64,000 bases of DNA from Bacillus sp. S3 (GCF_005154805.1 NZ_CP039727.1:4399501-4463500); one strand, 5' to 3'. Numbered from the stretch's first letter, positions 16,386 through 25,560 are shown. Program-made: numbers and translations. The notes: generated by a model from the letters alone, not told the origin.

Positions 16386-17141
16386 ATGATTAGGACGAAA
16401 GAATTACGAAAAGTGTATGATAACGGATTTGAGGCAGTCAAAAATCTTAGTTTACATGTAAATAAAGGTGATATTTATGGGTTTCTTGGCCCTAATGGTG
16501 CTGGTAAAACGACAACCATCCGCATGTTGATTGGCCTGATAGAATTAACGAGCGGCGATCTAGAAGTAAATAATATAAATGTTAAAAAAAATAGGGAAGA
16601 AATCAAAACACACATTGGCGTTTTGCCGGAATCACATGGGTATTATGAGTGGATGACCGGTGAAGAGTACCTTTTATTTTTTTCGGCCTTGCACAAGATG
16701 AACAAGCAGCAAAGTCAAACTAAGGTCACTGAACTCTTGGAATTGGTAAGCCTTACAGCCAAAGCTAAGGTGAAGATTTCGCAATATTCAAGGGGGATGA
16801 GGCAACGGTTAGGCATTGCCCGGACACTTATTCATGACCCTGAAATTATTTTTTTAGACGAGCCTACATTGGGACTGGACCCACAAGGGCAAAAGGATAT
16901 CGAAACGATCCTTGTCCATTTAAATCAAATAAAAGGCGTGACCATTTTTATCACCTCGCATTTATTAAAAGATATTGAAAAGATTTGTAATCGGGTCGCG
17001 ATTGTCAAAGCGGGAACCCTCATAGAAGAAGATACCGTTAAAGGGTTGATGGACAAGTATAACAAAGAAATTGATAAAGATGTCCTTTCATTGGAAGATG
17101 TATTTTTCCATCTCACATCAGATGATAAGAGGGGGCAATAG
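16386..17141 (+). CDS. ABC transporter ATP-binding protein
   Basis: 251 residues from the ATG at 16386, placed by GAGGTG six bases upstream; an in-frame TTG at 16338 lacks a site. Walker A is GPNGAGKT, the signature is YSRGMRQRLGIARTL, Walker B is IIFLDEP, and the switch histidine lies in ITSHLL. It powers the permease that starts two bases after its stop. The three-gene set (ATPase, ABC-2 permease, secreted anchored protein) looks like an exporter with an extracytoplasmic partner. The substrate is unknown. Confidence 0.92.
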   Translation: MIRTKELRKVYDNGFEAVKNLSLHVNKGDIYGFLGPNGAGKTTTIRMLIGLIELTSGDLEVNNINVKKNREEIKTHIGVLPESHGYYEWMTGEEYLLFFSALHKMNKQQSQTKVTELLELVSLTAKAKVKISQYSRGMRQRLGIARTLIHDPEIIFLDEPTLGLDPQGQKDIETILVHLNQIKGVTIFITSHLLKDIEKICNRVAIVKAGTLIEEDTVKGLMDKYNKEIDKDVLSLEDVFFHLTSDDKRGQ

Positions 17142-17142
17142 T

Positions 17143-17901
17143 ATGTTTTTGGCTTTAGTAAAAAAAGAAACAAAGGAACATATATTTTCACGAAAAGGAC
17201 TCGGCTTTTTATTCGCTGTCTCTCTATTGATGAGTATTCTATCATTTAGTTTTATCAGCGTAAAAGAATTAAGTTTATTGGATCAGCCTACTGTTGTCAT
17301 GACGATGCTAAAACTTTTACTTGGGATTAATATATTGATTTCAATGGTCATTGGCTCCACCATGATTGCCGGCGAAAAAGAAAAAGGGACATTAGAAAGC
17401 TTGTTGTTAACCCCCCTAACGAAACGAAATATCATCCTGGCGAAGCTTTCTGCAATTCTTATTTTTTGGCTGATTGTGACATTGGTGTCATTGCCTTATT
17501 TATTCGTATTAGCGTATCAAGCAAACTTATTCCCTACTATTCTCCTTTATTTATATGGGATTGGGACGGTTTTGATTATTTCCTTTTCATCGATTGCATT
17601 GATTTTCTCAACCGTCTTCGTATCCACTAAGAATGCGATGATTTTGGCGATTATGGCCTTCTTAATAACAGCGATTCCGATGTTTTTATCAACAACAATG
17701 AAAAAATTCGGGTTAGCAAAGGTCATTAGTGAGAATAGTCCAGTCTCTGCAAGCATGACAGCGATGAAAGATATTTTTATTAATAAGCTCGCTGCTTCCC
17801 AAGTATTGATTGAACTAATACCTGTGTTTATTTTTTTCCTTCTGACCTTATTTATCGCCTTACTGATTGCGAAGAAAGTGGATTTTTTAAGGGGTGAATA
17901 A
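17143..17901 (+). CDS. ABC-2 type permease
   Basis: 252 residues from the ATG at 17143 with GGGGG upstream; the longer reading from 17071 would overlap the ATPase gene by 70 bases and has no site. About six transmembrane helices. The cytosolic GEKEKGTLESLLLTPLTKRNIILAK segment is the ABC-2 coupling motif. It forms the membrane part of the exporter with the preceding ATPase. Its stop is one base from the start of the next gene. Confidence 0.9.
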   Translation: MFLALVKKETKEHIFSRKGLGFLFAVSLLMSILSFSFISVKELSLLDQPTVVMTMLKLLLGINILISMVIGSTMIAGEKEKGTLESLLLTPLTKRNIILAKLSAILIFWLIVTLVSLPYLFVLAYQANLFPTILLYLYGIGTVLIISFSSIALIFSTVFVSTKNAMILAIMAFLITAIPMFLSTTMKKFGLAKVISENSPVSASMTAMKDIFINKLAASQVLIELIPVFIFFLLTLFIALLIAKKVDFLRGE

Positions 17902-17902
17902 C

Positions 17903-18427
17903 ATGAAAAAATATTTGACTATATTCGTTTTATTTTCGGTTTTATTTGTTTTTCATTCTAGACCCGCCAATGCACAAAGCAACTCAAATTTTACGATTGA
18001 AATCCTCTCCCCTGAAAAAGTAGCAGAGTACCCTGGGAAAGAATTAAAGGTAAAAGTTAAAATTACCAATACATCTGATAAAGAAATTAAAGATATCTTT
18101 ACGTATATTACGATGGCCAATTTATCAAAGAACTGGACGGTAAATTTAGAGGACTATAGTGCCGATCAACCGATAACAATCGGAACGATGAAGCCGCATG
18201 AGGAAAGAATTGTGAATCTGCCCATCCAGTTAGTCTATACCGCTGATTATTACCTTTATACAACGGTGGTCTCTAAAGAGAATCATGTGATTACTTCAAG
18301 TGATGCCATACCTGTTAAAATAATTGGCAATACAAAAATTGTTCCGCTTCAAGTACAAATCGTGTCGATTGTCATCCCGTTGCTTCTCTTATCTTTGTTA
18401 CTCATGACCATGAAAAGAAGAAGATAA
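17903..18427 (+). CDS. secreted, C-terminally anchored Ig-like (NEW3-type) protein
   Basis: 174 residues from the ATG at 17903 (AAGGGG eight bases upstream). A signal peptide (1-25, ending ANA) leads to an all-beta domain (about 32-140: PGKELKVKVKITNTSDKEIKD..., GTMKPHEERIVNLPIQL) of the kind called NEW3 in archaeal and Firmicute surface proteins. A transmembrane helix and a KRRR stop-transfer end (about 150-174) follow. It would face outside the membrane beside the ABC exporter encoded just upstream and may receive or guide its substrate. Family assignment is by pattern. Confidence 0.7.
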   Translation: MKKYLTIFVLFSVLFVFHSRPANAQSNSNFTIEILSPEKVAEYPGKELKVKVKITNTSDKEIKDIFTYITMANLSKNWTVNLEDYSADQPITIGTMKPHEERIVNLPIQLVYTADYYLYTTVVSKENHVITSSDAIPVKIIGNTKIVPLQVQIVSIVIPLLLLSLLLMTMKRRR

Positions 18428-18434
18428 TCATCCA

Positions 18435-18448
18435 TTAGAAATTTCTAA
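18435..18448. promoter_or_regulatory. inverted repeat TTAGA-N4-TCTAA upstream of the PepSY gene
   Basis: TTAGAAATTTCTAA is the core of the 16-bp perfect palindrome 18434-18449, lying 105 bases before the PepSY gene. Its half-sites and spacing match the repeat at 16276-16289. Confidence 0.45.
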
Positions 18449-18552
18449 TTTAATTCTTACCTGATTTTAAGTGATTTCAAATATGAACATAATTTATCAA
18501 AGTTATTATTAAGACTGTAAGACATGCTTTAAAAAATAAGGAGGAAATAAAC

Positions 18553-18951
18553 ATGATTGGAACAAAAATTTTAGCATCAGTACTAGCATTAGGCGTTATT
18601 GGCGGAGGTGCAGTTGGTACCAATTTAGTGAAACCTGCTGCTGCAGTAGGACAACAAGATCAGGCAAAAGAAGAAAAACAAGATCCAAACGAACAAGCAA
18701 AATTGCAAAAAGAAGCGGCCATTACTGGGGAACAAGCAACAACCACTGTTTTACAAAAATATACAGATGGTACTGTTAAGGAAGTAGAATTAGAAGATGA
18801 AGACGGCACTGTTGTGTATGGTGTTCATGTAACTGCCAAAGACGGCAAAAGCTATGATGTAAAAGTGGATGCAAAAACAGGTAAAATCACGAAAGCAGAA
18901 GACGATAGTAATGATGAAAAAGATAACGGGAAAGAAAACGAAAACGACTAA
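18553..18951 (+). CDS. secreted PepSY-domain protein (YkoI-like)
   Basis: 132 residues. A signal peptide (about 1-30, GGGAVGTNLVKPAAA) and an acidic linker lead to one PepSY domain (about 55-118: ITGEQATTTVLQKYTDGTVKEVELE..., YDVKVDAKTGKI). The acidic tail is Asp/Glu/Asn-rich. PepSY domains modulate extracytoplasmic proteins. The two-component pair that follows recalls B. subtilis ykoI next to ykoGH, so this protein may be a target or signal input of that system. The ribosome site is AAGGAGG. Confidence 0.85.
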   Translation: MIGTKILASVLALGVIGGGAVGTNLVKPAAAVGQQDQAKEEKQDPNEQAKLQKEAAITGEQATTTVLQKYTDGTVKEVELEDEDGTVVYGVHVTAKDGKSYDVKVDAKTGKITKAEDDSNDEKDNGKENEND

Positions 18952-19001
18952 TTCTTCCAAGTTATGAAGAATGTGCATACCTATACGAGAAGTTGACATT
19001 G

Positions 19002-19036
19002 AACTCCCTTTTACATTCCGTGAAAGGGAGTTTCCT
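19002..19036 (+). terminator. hairpin after the PepSY gene
   Basis: A perfect 10-bp stem (AACTCCCTTT / AAAGGGAGTT) with an 11-nt loop is followed by a short T run. Confidence 0.65.
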
Positions 19037-19123
19037 GTCTACAGATTAGGGTTATCCGAGTTAATTACACTTGTTGTGATAAACTAAATTCTATACACAA
19101 ACATGCACGTGGGAGCGATTCAA

Positions 19124-19798
19124 GTGAAGAATATTTTATTAATAGAAGATGAAGAAAAATTAGCAAAATTTATCGTTTTAGAGCTGCAATATGAAGGATT
19201 TTCAGTAACGGTTTCCCATGACGGCAGAGAAGGTCTTGAGTTAGCCTTACAATCACATTGGGACCTCATCTTATTAGATCTGATGCTTCCTGGACTAAAT
19301 GGGATAGAAGTATGCCGAAGAATACGCGCTTCGAAAGATACACCTATTATCATGTTAACAGCCAGAGACAGCGTGATGGATCGCGTATCCGGCTTAGATA
19401 GCGGGGCAGATGATTATATTCCGAAACCATTCGCAACAGAGGAATTGTTAGCCAGAATCCGTGTGATCTTCCGCCGTGCTGAAAAAAACAAGCAGCAGCA
19501 CTCCACTCTTACCTTTCATGATTTAGAAGTAGACACAATGGCGCGAACTGTAAAACGGAGCCAAGATGAAATCGAATTAACGAAAAAGGAATATGATTTA
19601 CTGATGATTTTTCTTCAGAATATTGGTCTCGTGCTGACAAGGGAGATGTTATTAGAAAAAGTCTGGGGGTACAATGTGGAAGTTGAAACAAATGTAGTCG
19701 ATGTTTACGTTAGTTATTTACGAAACAAACTTCAAACTGCTAATGGCCAGCAATATATTGAAACCGTAAGAGGAATTGGATATGTGATTCGAAAATGA
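19124..19798 (+). CDS. OmpR-family response regulator (YkoG-like)
   Basis: 224 residues from the GTG at 19124. The ribosome site GGGAG (19111-19115) sits inside the longer ATG reading from 19103, so that start is rejected. Receiver domain about 1-115 with acidic pocket E8/D9, phospho-acceptor D52 and the TARDS/PKPF switch region. Winged-helix DNA-binding domain about 128-222 (RGIGYVIRK end). It overlaps the kinase gene (ATGA). It probably controls envelope genes nearby, such as the PepSY gene; the TTAGA repeats are candidate sites but unproven. Confidence 0.9.
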   Translation: MKNILLIEDEEKLAKFIVLELQYEGFSVTVSHDGREGLELALQSHWDLILLDLMLPGLNGIEVCRRIRASKDTPIIMLTARDSVMDRVSGLDSGADDYIPKPFATEELLARIRVIFRRAEKNKQQHSTLTFHDLEVDTMARTVKRSQDEIELTKKEYDLLMIFLQNIGLVLTREMLLEKVWGYNVEVETNVVDVYVSYLRNKLQTANGQQYIETVRGIGYVIRK

Positions 19799-21192
19799 AA
19801 AAGGTTTCTACTCTTCCAATCAAATATAAACTCATATTATGGTCCTCCCTTCTGCTATTTATATTATTCGTCCTATACAATGTTCTGCAATATTCTGTTT
19901 TAAATAGCTGGATGCTTACGGAAGAAAACAATGTCATTGCACAAAAGATGAAAGAAACAAAGGCCTATTATCATGAACGTTCGAAACCGAATTCACTATC
20001 AGAACAAGAAATTTATTCAAGTAGTGATTACATTGAAAGACTAAGTGGCAATCATCAAATGATCCGTATTCTAAATGCTGAGGGAAAAATCCTCATTGCC
20101 GCATCTCAAGATGTGCCAGACGAAAGCATTCCTACAAAAATTGTCCAAACGGAAGAATTAGGCCAAATTAAAACAAATGAAAATCGCTTTCTCATTCTTC
20201 GCAGTCCGTTACTAATGAATAACGGAACGGGAACAATTGAGATCGTTCAGAGCATGGAGATTTTTGATGGACTCCTAAATAAATTTATCATTGTCATGGT
20301 TATAGCTGGTTTGGGATCGATTGTTTTAAGTGGCTTTGGCGGGGTAATTATCGCAAAACAACTATTAAAATCAGTCAAAAATATCCTGCATACGATGAAA
20401 AAGATTCAAAAAACCGGATTACACGAAAGAGTACCTTCTAATGGGATCAAGGATGAAATTACTGAAATAGGCGAATTGTTCAACGAGACAATGGAAAGAC
20501 TCGAGGAATCCTTTTTGCAGCAAAAACAATTTGTCGAGGACGCATCACACGAGCTTCGCACACCGATTGCCATTATTCGAGGTAACCTTACCATGTTAAA
20601 ACGCTGGGGAAAAAACGACCCTAAACTGCTTGATGAATCATTGGAATCAACTCTAGAGGAAGTTAAATATTTGAGTGATCTTGTTTCAGAGCTTTTAGAA
20701 CTTTCGAGGGCGGAATCCGAAAAACAAAAAGAACAAATCGAATGGATTAATCCGATCCCCGTAATTGAAAATGCGATAAGAAATTTCAAAACCCTCCATA
20801 AAGATTTCGAGTTTATTATCGATATGAAGAATATCGAAGGAAGTCTAATTGCCTTTCAGCCAAGGCACTTGGAACAAATATTGGTCATATTATTGGATAA
20901 TGCCATAAAGTACTCTAAAGATGCGAAATGGATCAAATGCTCGGTTCAGAAAATGGACAATTTCGTTCAAATTGAAATTGAAGACAAAGGGATAGGAATT
21001 CCCAAACAAGACATTCCTATGGTCTTGAATCGTTTTTACCGTGTAGATAAAGCAAGAAGCAGGAAACAAGGAGGCTATGGTCTAGGGTTAGCGATTGCCC
21101 ATCGTTTAATCGAAAAATACGATGGAACCATCCTCATTAAAAGTGAAGTAAATAAAGGAACAACAGTTATTTTAAAGCTAGTTTCTAATTAG
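19795..21192 (+). CDS. sensor histidine kinase (YkoH-like)
   Basis: 465 residues. Two transmembrane helices (about 13-33 and 165-188) enclose an extracytoplasmic sensor region. HAMP follows (about 190-240). H252 in DASHELRTP is the phosphorylation site, and the ATPase domain holds the N box (LLDNAIKYS), G1 (DKGIGIP) and G2 (GGYGLGLAIA). Translationally coupled to the response regulator. It ends the operon at a terminator. The signal is not deducible. Confidence 0.92.
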   Translation: MKKVSTLPIKYKLILWSSLLLFILFVLYNVLQYSVLNSWMLTEENNVIAQKMKETKAYYHERSKPNSLSEQEIYSSSDYIERLSGNHQMIRILNAEGKILIAASQDVPDESIPTKIVQTEELGQIKTNENRFLILRSPLLMNNGTGTIEIVQSMEIFDGLLNKFIIVMVIAGLGSIVLSGFGGVIIAKQLLKSVKNILHTMKKIQKTGLHERVPSNGIKDEITEIGELFNETMERLEESFLQQKQFVEDASHELRTPIAIIRGNLTMLKRWGKNDPKLLDESLESTLEEVKYLSDLVSELLELSRAESEKQKEQIEWINPIPVIENAIRNFKTLHKDFEFIIDMKNIEGSLIAFQPRHLEQILVILLDNAIKYSKDAKWIKCSVQKMDNFVQIEIEDKGIGIPKQDIPMVLNRFYRVDKARSRKQGGYGLGLAIAHRLIEKYDGTILIKSEVNKGTTVILKLVSN

Positions 21193-21193
21193 T

Positions 21194-21227
21194 AAAAACG
21201 TAAGCCAAATCACAGGTTTGCGTTTTT
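21194..21227 (+). terminator. intrinsic terminator after the kinase gene
   Basis: AAAACGTAAGCC pairs with GGTTTGCGTTTT (one mismatch and one G-U pair) and runs into TTTTT. Confidence 0.78.
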
Positions 21228-21383
21228 CACATATTTAAATTCCGATTTCATCGAATTACGCAAAAAGCAAAAAAGGGATATTACGATTATAACAATATAC
21301 ATCCATGTAACCTTTTTTCAAAACTCCTGTCTATTCTTAGGGAATAGCTGATGACCATCCGGTTAAACTATGGGAGGTTACAC

Positions 21384-21437
21384 ATGAAGGGCATCTCCCT
21401 TTTTCATTTGCTGATTCTGGAGAAAATAGGTGAATGA
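21384..21437 (+). CDS. 17-codon upstream ORF in the mprF leader
   Basis: The peptide is MKGISLFHLLILEKIGE. It has a better ribosome site (GGGAGG, six bases before the ATG) than mprF itself, and its TGA stop (21435-21437) overlaps ATG 21434, the first possible mprF start. This is the arrangement of a leader peptide that couples or regulates downstream translation. Its sequence is hydrophobic and has no run of one amino acid that would suggest classical attenuation. No homologue is known to me. Confidence 0.5.
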   Translation: MKGISLFHLLILEKIGE

Positions 21438-21439
21438 GT

Positions 21440-23971
21440 ATGCTAAAAATGAATAAAGAAAAGATCTTTTTATTTCTTAAAATTTTATTTCCGCTGATAT
21501 TACTAGTACTCGCGGGATATGAAATTAAAAAGTTTACTGGTAACATAAATGTTTATTTGCTTCGGCATGAAATGGGTCAATTACATTTAATTAAGATGGT
21601 CTTAATCTTTCTCATTACCTATTGTGCCATTTTCCCGATGTTTTTCTATGATGTATATTTAGCAAAAATATTAGGCGTTAAAATACCGGTAAAAGAACTG
21701 GCGAAAAAGTCTTTTATTGCGAATACCTTTTCAAACTTAATTGGCTTTGGAGGTCTTATTGGCGCATCACTGAGAACCTATTTCTATCATGAAGCTGAAG
21801 CAGACAAAAAGATACTAGTGAAGAAAATTGCCTCTGTTTCATTATTTTATCTCACTGGGATTTCTTTGCTTACCTGGATCGTTCTTGTCGGTTTCCGAAG
21901 TACTCCTCTTTTGCATGAAAAAAAATGGCTTTTTTGGGCAGTGGCAGCAGTAAGTATGTATTTGCCGATTTTTATTACCATCTATTTTATTCAACGAAAA
22001 AAACAAGCAGAATCAATGATCAAATTTGGAATGGCGCTCAAACTAATTATCGTTTCGTTACTTGAATGGATGGCCATTTTCATTGTTATTTGGTCATTAT
22101 GCATCATTTTAAATATTACAATTGATTTTTCCGGGCTTCTTCCCGTTTTTATCATTGCTTCCTGCGCCGGAATTATTAGTATGATTCCCGGCGGTTTAGG
22201 GTCCTTTGACCTGGTTTTTATTTGGGGGATGCATGGTTTAGGTGTTCCAGAAGAGCAAGTCGTAGTTCTTCTGCTATTTTATCGAATTGGCTATTTTATT
22301 CTTCCATTTTTAGCAGGGGTAGTTTTATTCATTAAGGATTTTTGGAACAAGTGGAATCAATTGTGGAATCATGTCCCTGATGCTATTCTGGTAAGGGTTA
22401 GCCATATATTATTAACTTTCCTAGTCTTTCTGTCAGGACTAGTTTTGCTTCTTTCAGCAGCGGTCCCAGGAATAATCGGCAGGCTAAAGATCGCTCAAGA
22501 ATTTTTATCCTTTCCGATTATGAATATCTCGCATCAGCTCTCCGTAGCAACTGGTTTTATCCTGCTTGGGCTATCACGTGGTATCCAATATAAAGAGAAG
22601 CGTGCCTATCACCTAACGATGTTCGTTTTAATTTTTGCGGCCTTATTCACCTTTTTAAAAGGGTTTGATTATGAGGAAGCATTGTATATTTTAATTGTTG
22701 TCGTACTTTTAAGAGCTTCCAAAAAGCGATTTTACAGAGAGCACTTTGTTTTAAGCTGGGGGAAAACCATTTTTGATATCTGCATGTTTATCGTCATTAC
22801 CTTTATGTTTGTATTAATTGGCTTTCTCAATTTACCTTCCTCTGAAATTAAGGTGAATCCTAAGCTTTCACCCTATCTGATAAAAGACTATCGTGATTTA
22901 TTTAATAGCGCATTAATCGGCTTGTTAATAGCAATACTCCTTTTTTTCACCGGCTATTTGTTTCGGCGGAATAAAAAATGGGAGCTGCAAACATCCATTA
23001 CCCAGGAAGAGAAAATCATAAATCTTTTGAATCAATATAATGGAACGGTCCTAACCCATTTAATTTTTTTACATGATAAATATATTTATTGGAACAAAAA
23101 AGACAACGTCATGTTTGCCTATCAAGTATATGCGGACAAACTTGTAGTCCTCGGTGACCTTGTGGGAGACCGAAACGAATTTTTACTAGCAATTGAAGAA
23201 TTTCGAGAAACAGCTGATCTTTATGGGTATACACCAGTTTTTTACGAGGTTAGCGAAAAAATGCTACCCCCTCTGCATGAAAACGGTTATGATTTTTTCA
23301 AGCTCGGCGAGGAGGGGCATGTTGATTTAGTCAGCTTTTCATTTAGTGGAAAAAAAATGAAAGGTGCCCGGGCAGTAAAAAATAAATTTGAACGGGAAAA
23401 TTATCAGTTTGAGATTGTAAACCCTCCCTTTCATGCAGAGTTCTTGAAGGAACTTAAGGATATATCTGATGAATGGCTTCAAGGAAAAACGGAAAAAGGG
23501 TTTTCCCTCGGTTTTTTTGATGAAGCTTACCTCAATAAAGCGGAAATAGCCGTTGTTAAAGCAAACGGAACAGAAATTATTGGATTTGTCAGCATGATGC
23601 CGGTTTATGATCAAAACCAAACCATTTCGCTGGACTTAATGCGCTTTGAGAAGAATGCACCAAACGGAACGATGGACTTTGTTTTTCTATCCTTATTTGA
23701 ATGGGCAAAAGGACGAGGATATCAATCCTTTAATATCGGTATGGCGCCTTTATCAAATGTGGGGCTGTCAAAATATTCGTTTTTAAGTGAAAAGGTTGCA
23801 GCGCAAATATTTTTGCATGGGCAATTTTTTTATTCGTTTCAAGGTTTAAGAAAATTCAAAGATAAGTATGCCGATTTATGGCTTCCGAAATATTTAGCTT
23901 ATCGAAAAAAAACCTCATTGCCCATCACGATGGGACAAATCACGTTATTGATTGGAAAGAAAAGAACGTAA
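21440..23971 (+). CDS. mprF: phosphatidylglycerol lysyltransferase / flippase MprF
   Basis: 843 residues from ATG 21440, which is nine bases from the GG of AGGTGA; ATG 21434 is the alternative and overlaps the upstream ORF stop. The N-terminal two thirds are a polytopic flippase domain (about 14 helices; MIPGGLGSFDLVFIWGM is characteristic). The C-terminal cytosolic DUF2156 synthase (about 530-840) has SLDLMRFEKNAPNGTMDFVF and FNIGMAPLSNVG. MprF adds lysine from lysyl-tRNA to phosphatidylglycerol and flips it outward, lowering negative surface charge and giving resistance to cationic peptides. It follows a sensor system that may control it. Confidence 0.93.
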   Translation: MLKMNKEKIFLFLKILFPLILLVLAGYEIKKFTGNINVYLLRHEMGQLHLIKMVLIFLITYCAIFPMFFYDVYLAKILGVKIPVKELAKKSFIANTFSNLIGFGGLIGASLRTYFYHEAEADKKILVKKIASVSLFYLTGISLLTWIVLVGFRSTPLLHEKKWLFWAVAAVSMYLPIFITIYFIQRKKQAESMIKFGMALKLIIVSLLEWMAIFIVIWSLCIILNITIDFSGLLPVFIIASCAGIISMIPGGLGSFDLVFIWGMHGLGVPEEQVVVLLLFYRIGYFILPFLAGVVLFIKDFWNKWNQLWNHVPDAILVRVSHILLTFLVFLSGLVLLLSAAVPGIIGRLKIAQEFLSFPIMNISHQLSVATGFILLGLSRGIQYKEKRAYHLTMFVLIFAALFTFLKGFDYEEALYILIVVVLLRASKKRFYREHFVLSWGKTIFDICMFIVITFMFVLIGFLNLPSSEIKVNPKLSPYLIKDYRDLFNSALIGLLIAILLFFTGYLFRRNKKWELQTSITQEEKIINLLNQYNGTVLTHLIFLHDKYIYWNKKDNVMFAYQVYADKLVVLGDLVGDRNEFLLAIEEFRETADLYGYTPVFYEVSEKMLPPLHENGYDFFKLGEEGHVDLVSFSFSGKKMKGARAVKNKFERENYQFEIVNPPFHAEFLKELKDISDEWLQGKTEKGFSLGFFDEAYLNKAEIAVVKANGTEIIGFVSMMPVYDQNQTISLDLMRFEKNAPNGTMDFVFLSLFEWAKGRGYQSFNIGMAPLSNVGLSKYSFLSEKVAAQIFLHGQFFYSFQGLRKFKDKYADLWLPKYLAYRKKTSLPITMGQITLLIGKKRT

Positions 23972-23972
23972 A

Positions 23973-24003
23973 GAAAGATTGGCTTTATTCGAGCCAATCT
24001 TTC
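23973..24003 (+). terminator. hairpin after mprF
   Basis: A perfect 12-bp stem (GAAAGATTGGCT / AGCCAATCTTTC) with a 7-nt loop begins two bases after the stop. The T tract is weak. Confidence 0.65.
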
Positions 24004-24173
24004 AAAGTTTCTCTATCGTGTTGTTAGGCTGCTATTGGTGCACGATTCACGTCAAGGATGTGGCCTCCCCTTTTTGTAATCACAATAGCCGCCAATGTCT
24101 ATTGCTGACTTTATTGACCTTTGGACAGGAGTTAAACAAGAGATATATTTTAAAGGATTTAAGGTAAATTATT

Positions 24174-24428
24174 TCATCTACTTTTATTTTGTTTCAACTT
24201 GTTGAGCCTGTTAGTAAATCTGAAAATTTCCAATACTAGAATGTTAAGACTTAACCATACACCCCCAAAGACGTAACCGGCTACCACATCACTTGGGGAT
24301 TGCTGCACCAAGTAAATGCGGCTTAATCCTCTCCAGGTATTGGCAGAGCAATAAGTTCTAACATAAGAGAGAAAATTAATACGACATATCCATAATGCTT
24401 AATCAATCAAGTCCGTAAAAAGTTGCAT
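24174..24428 (-). pseudogene. decayed DedA-PAP2 fusion or deletion remnant
   Basis: On the minus strand AGGAGG precedes an ATG (24428) that opens a DedA-like N-terminus: MQLFTDLID, then after one extra T a frameshift to KHYGYVVLI...LELIALPIPGE. A stop follows at once. In another frame the sequence continues as a PAP2 C-terminus: RGLSRIYLVQQSPSDVVAGY, FGGVWLSLNIL, ending at 24174. So a DedA start is joined to a PAP2 end, with the middle lost and a frameshift near codon 10. Intact PAP2 and DedA genes lie just downstream. No other gene is seen in the 900-base gap 23972-24873. Confidence 0.75.
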
Positions 24429-24680
24429 TTTATTTCCTCCTATGTAAAGGTTAACCCATACTAGTTCCATCTATTGCTTGTCCATTTTGAATTACTTAGT
24501 TAGCATCGATAAAATCCTTAATCGCTTCTTTGTGATAAAAAAACTTTCATTAACAAAAATAATAGCTTTATTTTTTCCATTTTTCTTTATTCCTTACTTT
24601 GAAAACACAACTGGAATAAATCGGCAATATAGAAGGCATATTTTTGGCACTAAAAATCAACAGTTGTGTTTAGCAGCGAT

Positions 24681-24718
24681 AAAAAAACGCTTGAGGACAA
24701 TTCCTCAAACGTTTTTTT
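24681..24718. terminator. bidirectional terminator-like hairpin in the gap
   Basis: AAAAAAACGCTTGAGGA pairs with TCCTCAAACGTTTTTTT (one mismatch), with A and T tracts on the two sides. No intact gene reads into it; it may be left from the decayed locus. Confidence 0.6.
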
Positions 24719-24779
24719 GACATTCACTTTTTTCAATTATTATAATTAAACCTGAATTATTCATAGAATTTCTAAAATA

Positions 24780-24810
24780 GGCTAATACCTCCTATCTAAT
24801 TAGCCTTTTT
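24780..24810 (+). terminator. orphan terminator-like hairpin
   Basis: GGCTAAT pairs with ATTAGCC and is followed by TTTTT. There is no plus-strand gene upstream, so its role is unclear. Confidence 0.4.
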
Positions 24811-24873
24811 CGTTAATATATATTGCATGAACTAAAAAAGAAAAGCACAAGTACTTTGTCATCTTTTATGCAG

Positions 24874-25533
24874 TTAACCACGTTTATATTTTTTATTATA
24901 CCGTTTTTCTTTATAATATTGGAAAAACCATATCGCTACCGTTAACCAGAAGCCGCTTGCTAAATAACCGCCGATTATATCGCTGGGGTAATGCACTCCT
25001 AAATAGATCCGGCTGGTGCCAATCGCTAGAATCATGACAGCACTTAGGCAAATTAACAGGCTCCTCCCCCACTTGCTTGGAATATGGCGCCAAAGCAAGA
25101 AGGAAATAATTACATAAACGGTAAAGGCATTCATGGCATGTCCGCTTGGGAAACTGTACCCTGAAATATCGACTAAGCGGTGAAAATCGGGACGCATCCG
25201 ATGAAAAACTTGTTTCAATACTTGGTTTAGAATGGCCGAGCCGATTATGGCTGAAACGAATAAAATTAATTCTAAACGATGATGCAAGACCTTATACAGA
25301 AAAACGATTAACAAGATACTAAGAATAATGACAACTGGAGTCGAACCAACAAAGGTAAAAAATTTCATCACTTTTGTTAACAAAGGTGTTTCCATTCCTT
25401 GAATAGCTGCTATTACATTGCTGTCAAAATTGATAATTTTATGGTCACTGATTAACAAAGATATAACAGCGAACCCGACTACACAGACCAAACTAAAGAT
25501 AAAACCGATGATAAGATGAGATTTAAGATTCAT
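24874..25533 (-). CDS. PAP2-family phosphatase
   Basis: 219 residues with about six transmembrane helices. All three PAP2 motifs are intact: K107 to R114-P115 (KQVFHRMRP), PSGH (129-132) and SRIYLGVHYPSD with R175 and H181. Such enzymes remove phosphate from undecaprenyl pyrophosphate, phosphatidic acid or phosphatidylglycerol phosphate on the outer face of the membrane. It is the last gene of a minus-strand run DedA, COG4705, PAP2, which points to lipid or carrier recycling. A BcrC-like role is possible. Confidence 0.88.
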   Translation of the reverse strand: MNLKSHLIIGFIFSLVCVVGFAVISLLISDHKIINFDSNVIAAIQGMETPLLTKVMKFFTFVGSTPVVIILSILLIVFLYKVLHHRLELILFVSAIIGSAILNQVLKQVFHRMRPDFHRLVDISGYSFPSGHAMNAFTVYVIISFLLWRHIPSKWGRSLLICLSAVMILAIGTSRIYLGVHYPSDIIGGYLASGFWLTVAIWFFQYYKEKRYNKKYKRG

Positions 25534-25560
25534 GAACAGATCCTCTCCATGTGTATTTGA

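Noticed and set aside
24478..24720. 80-residue plus-strand ORF between mprF and the PAP2 gene
   Set aside because: It starts at a TTG with no ribosome site, has no family resemblance and ends in a bidirectional hairpin.
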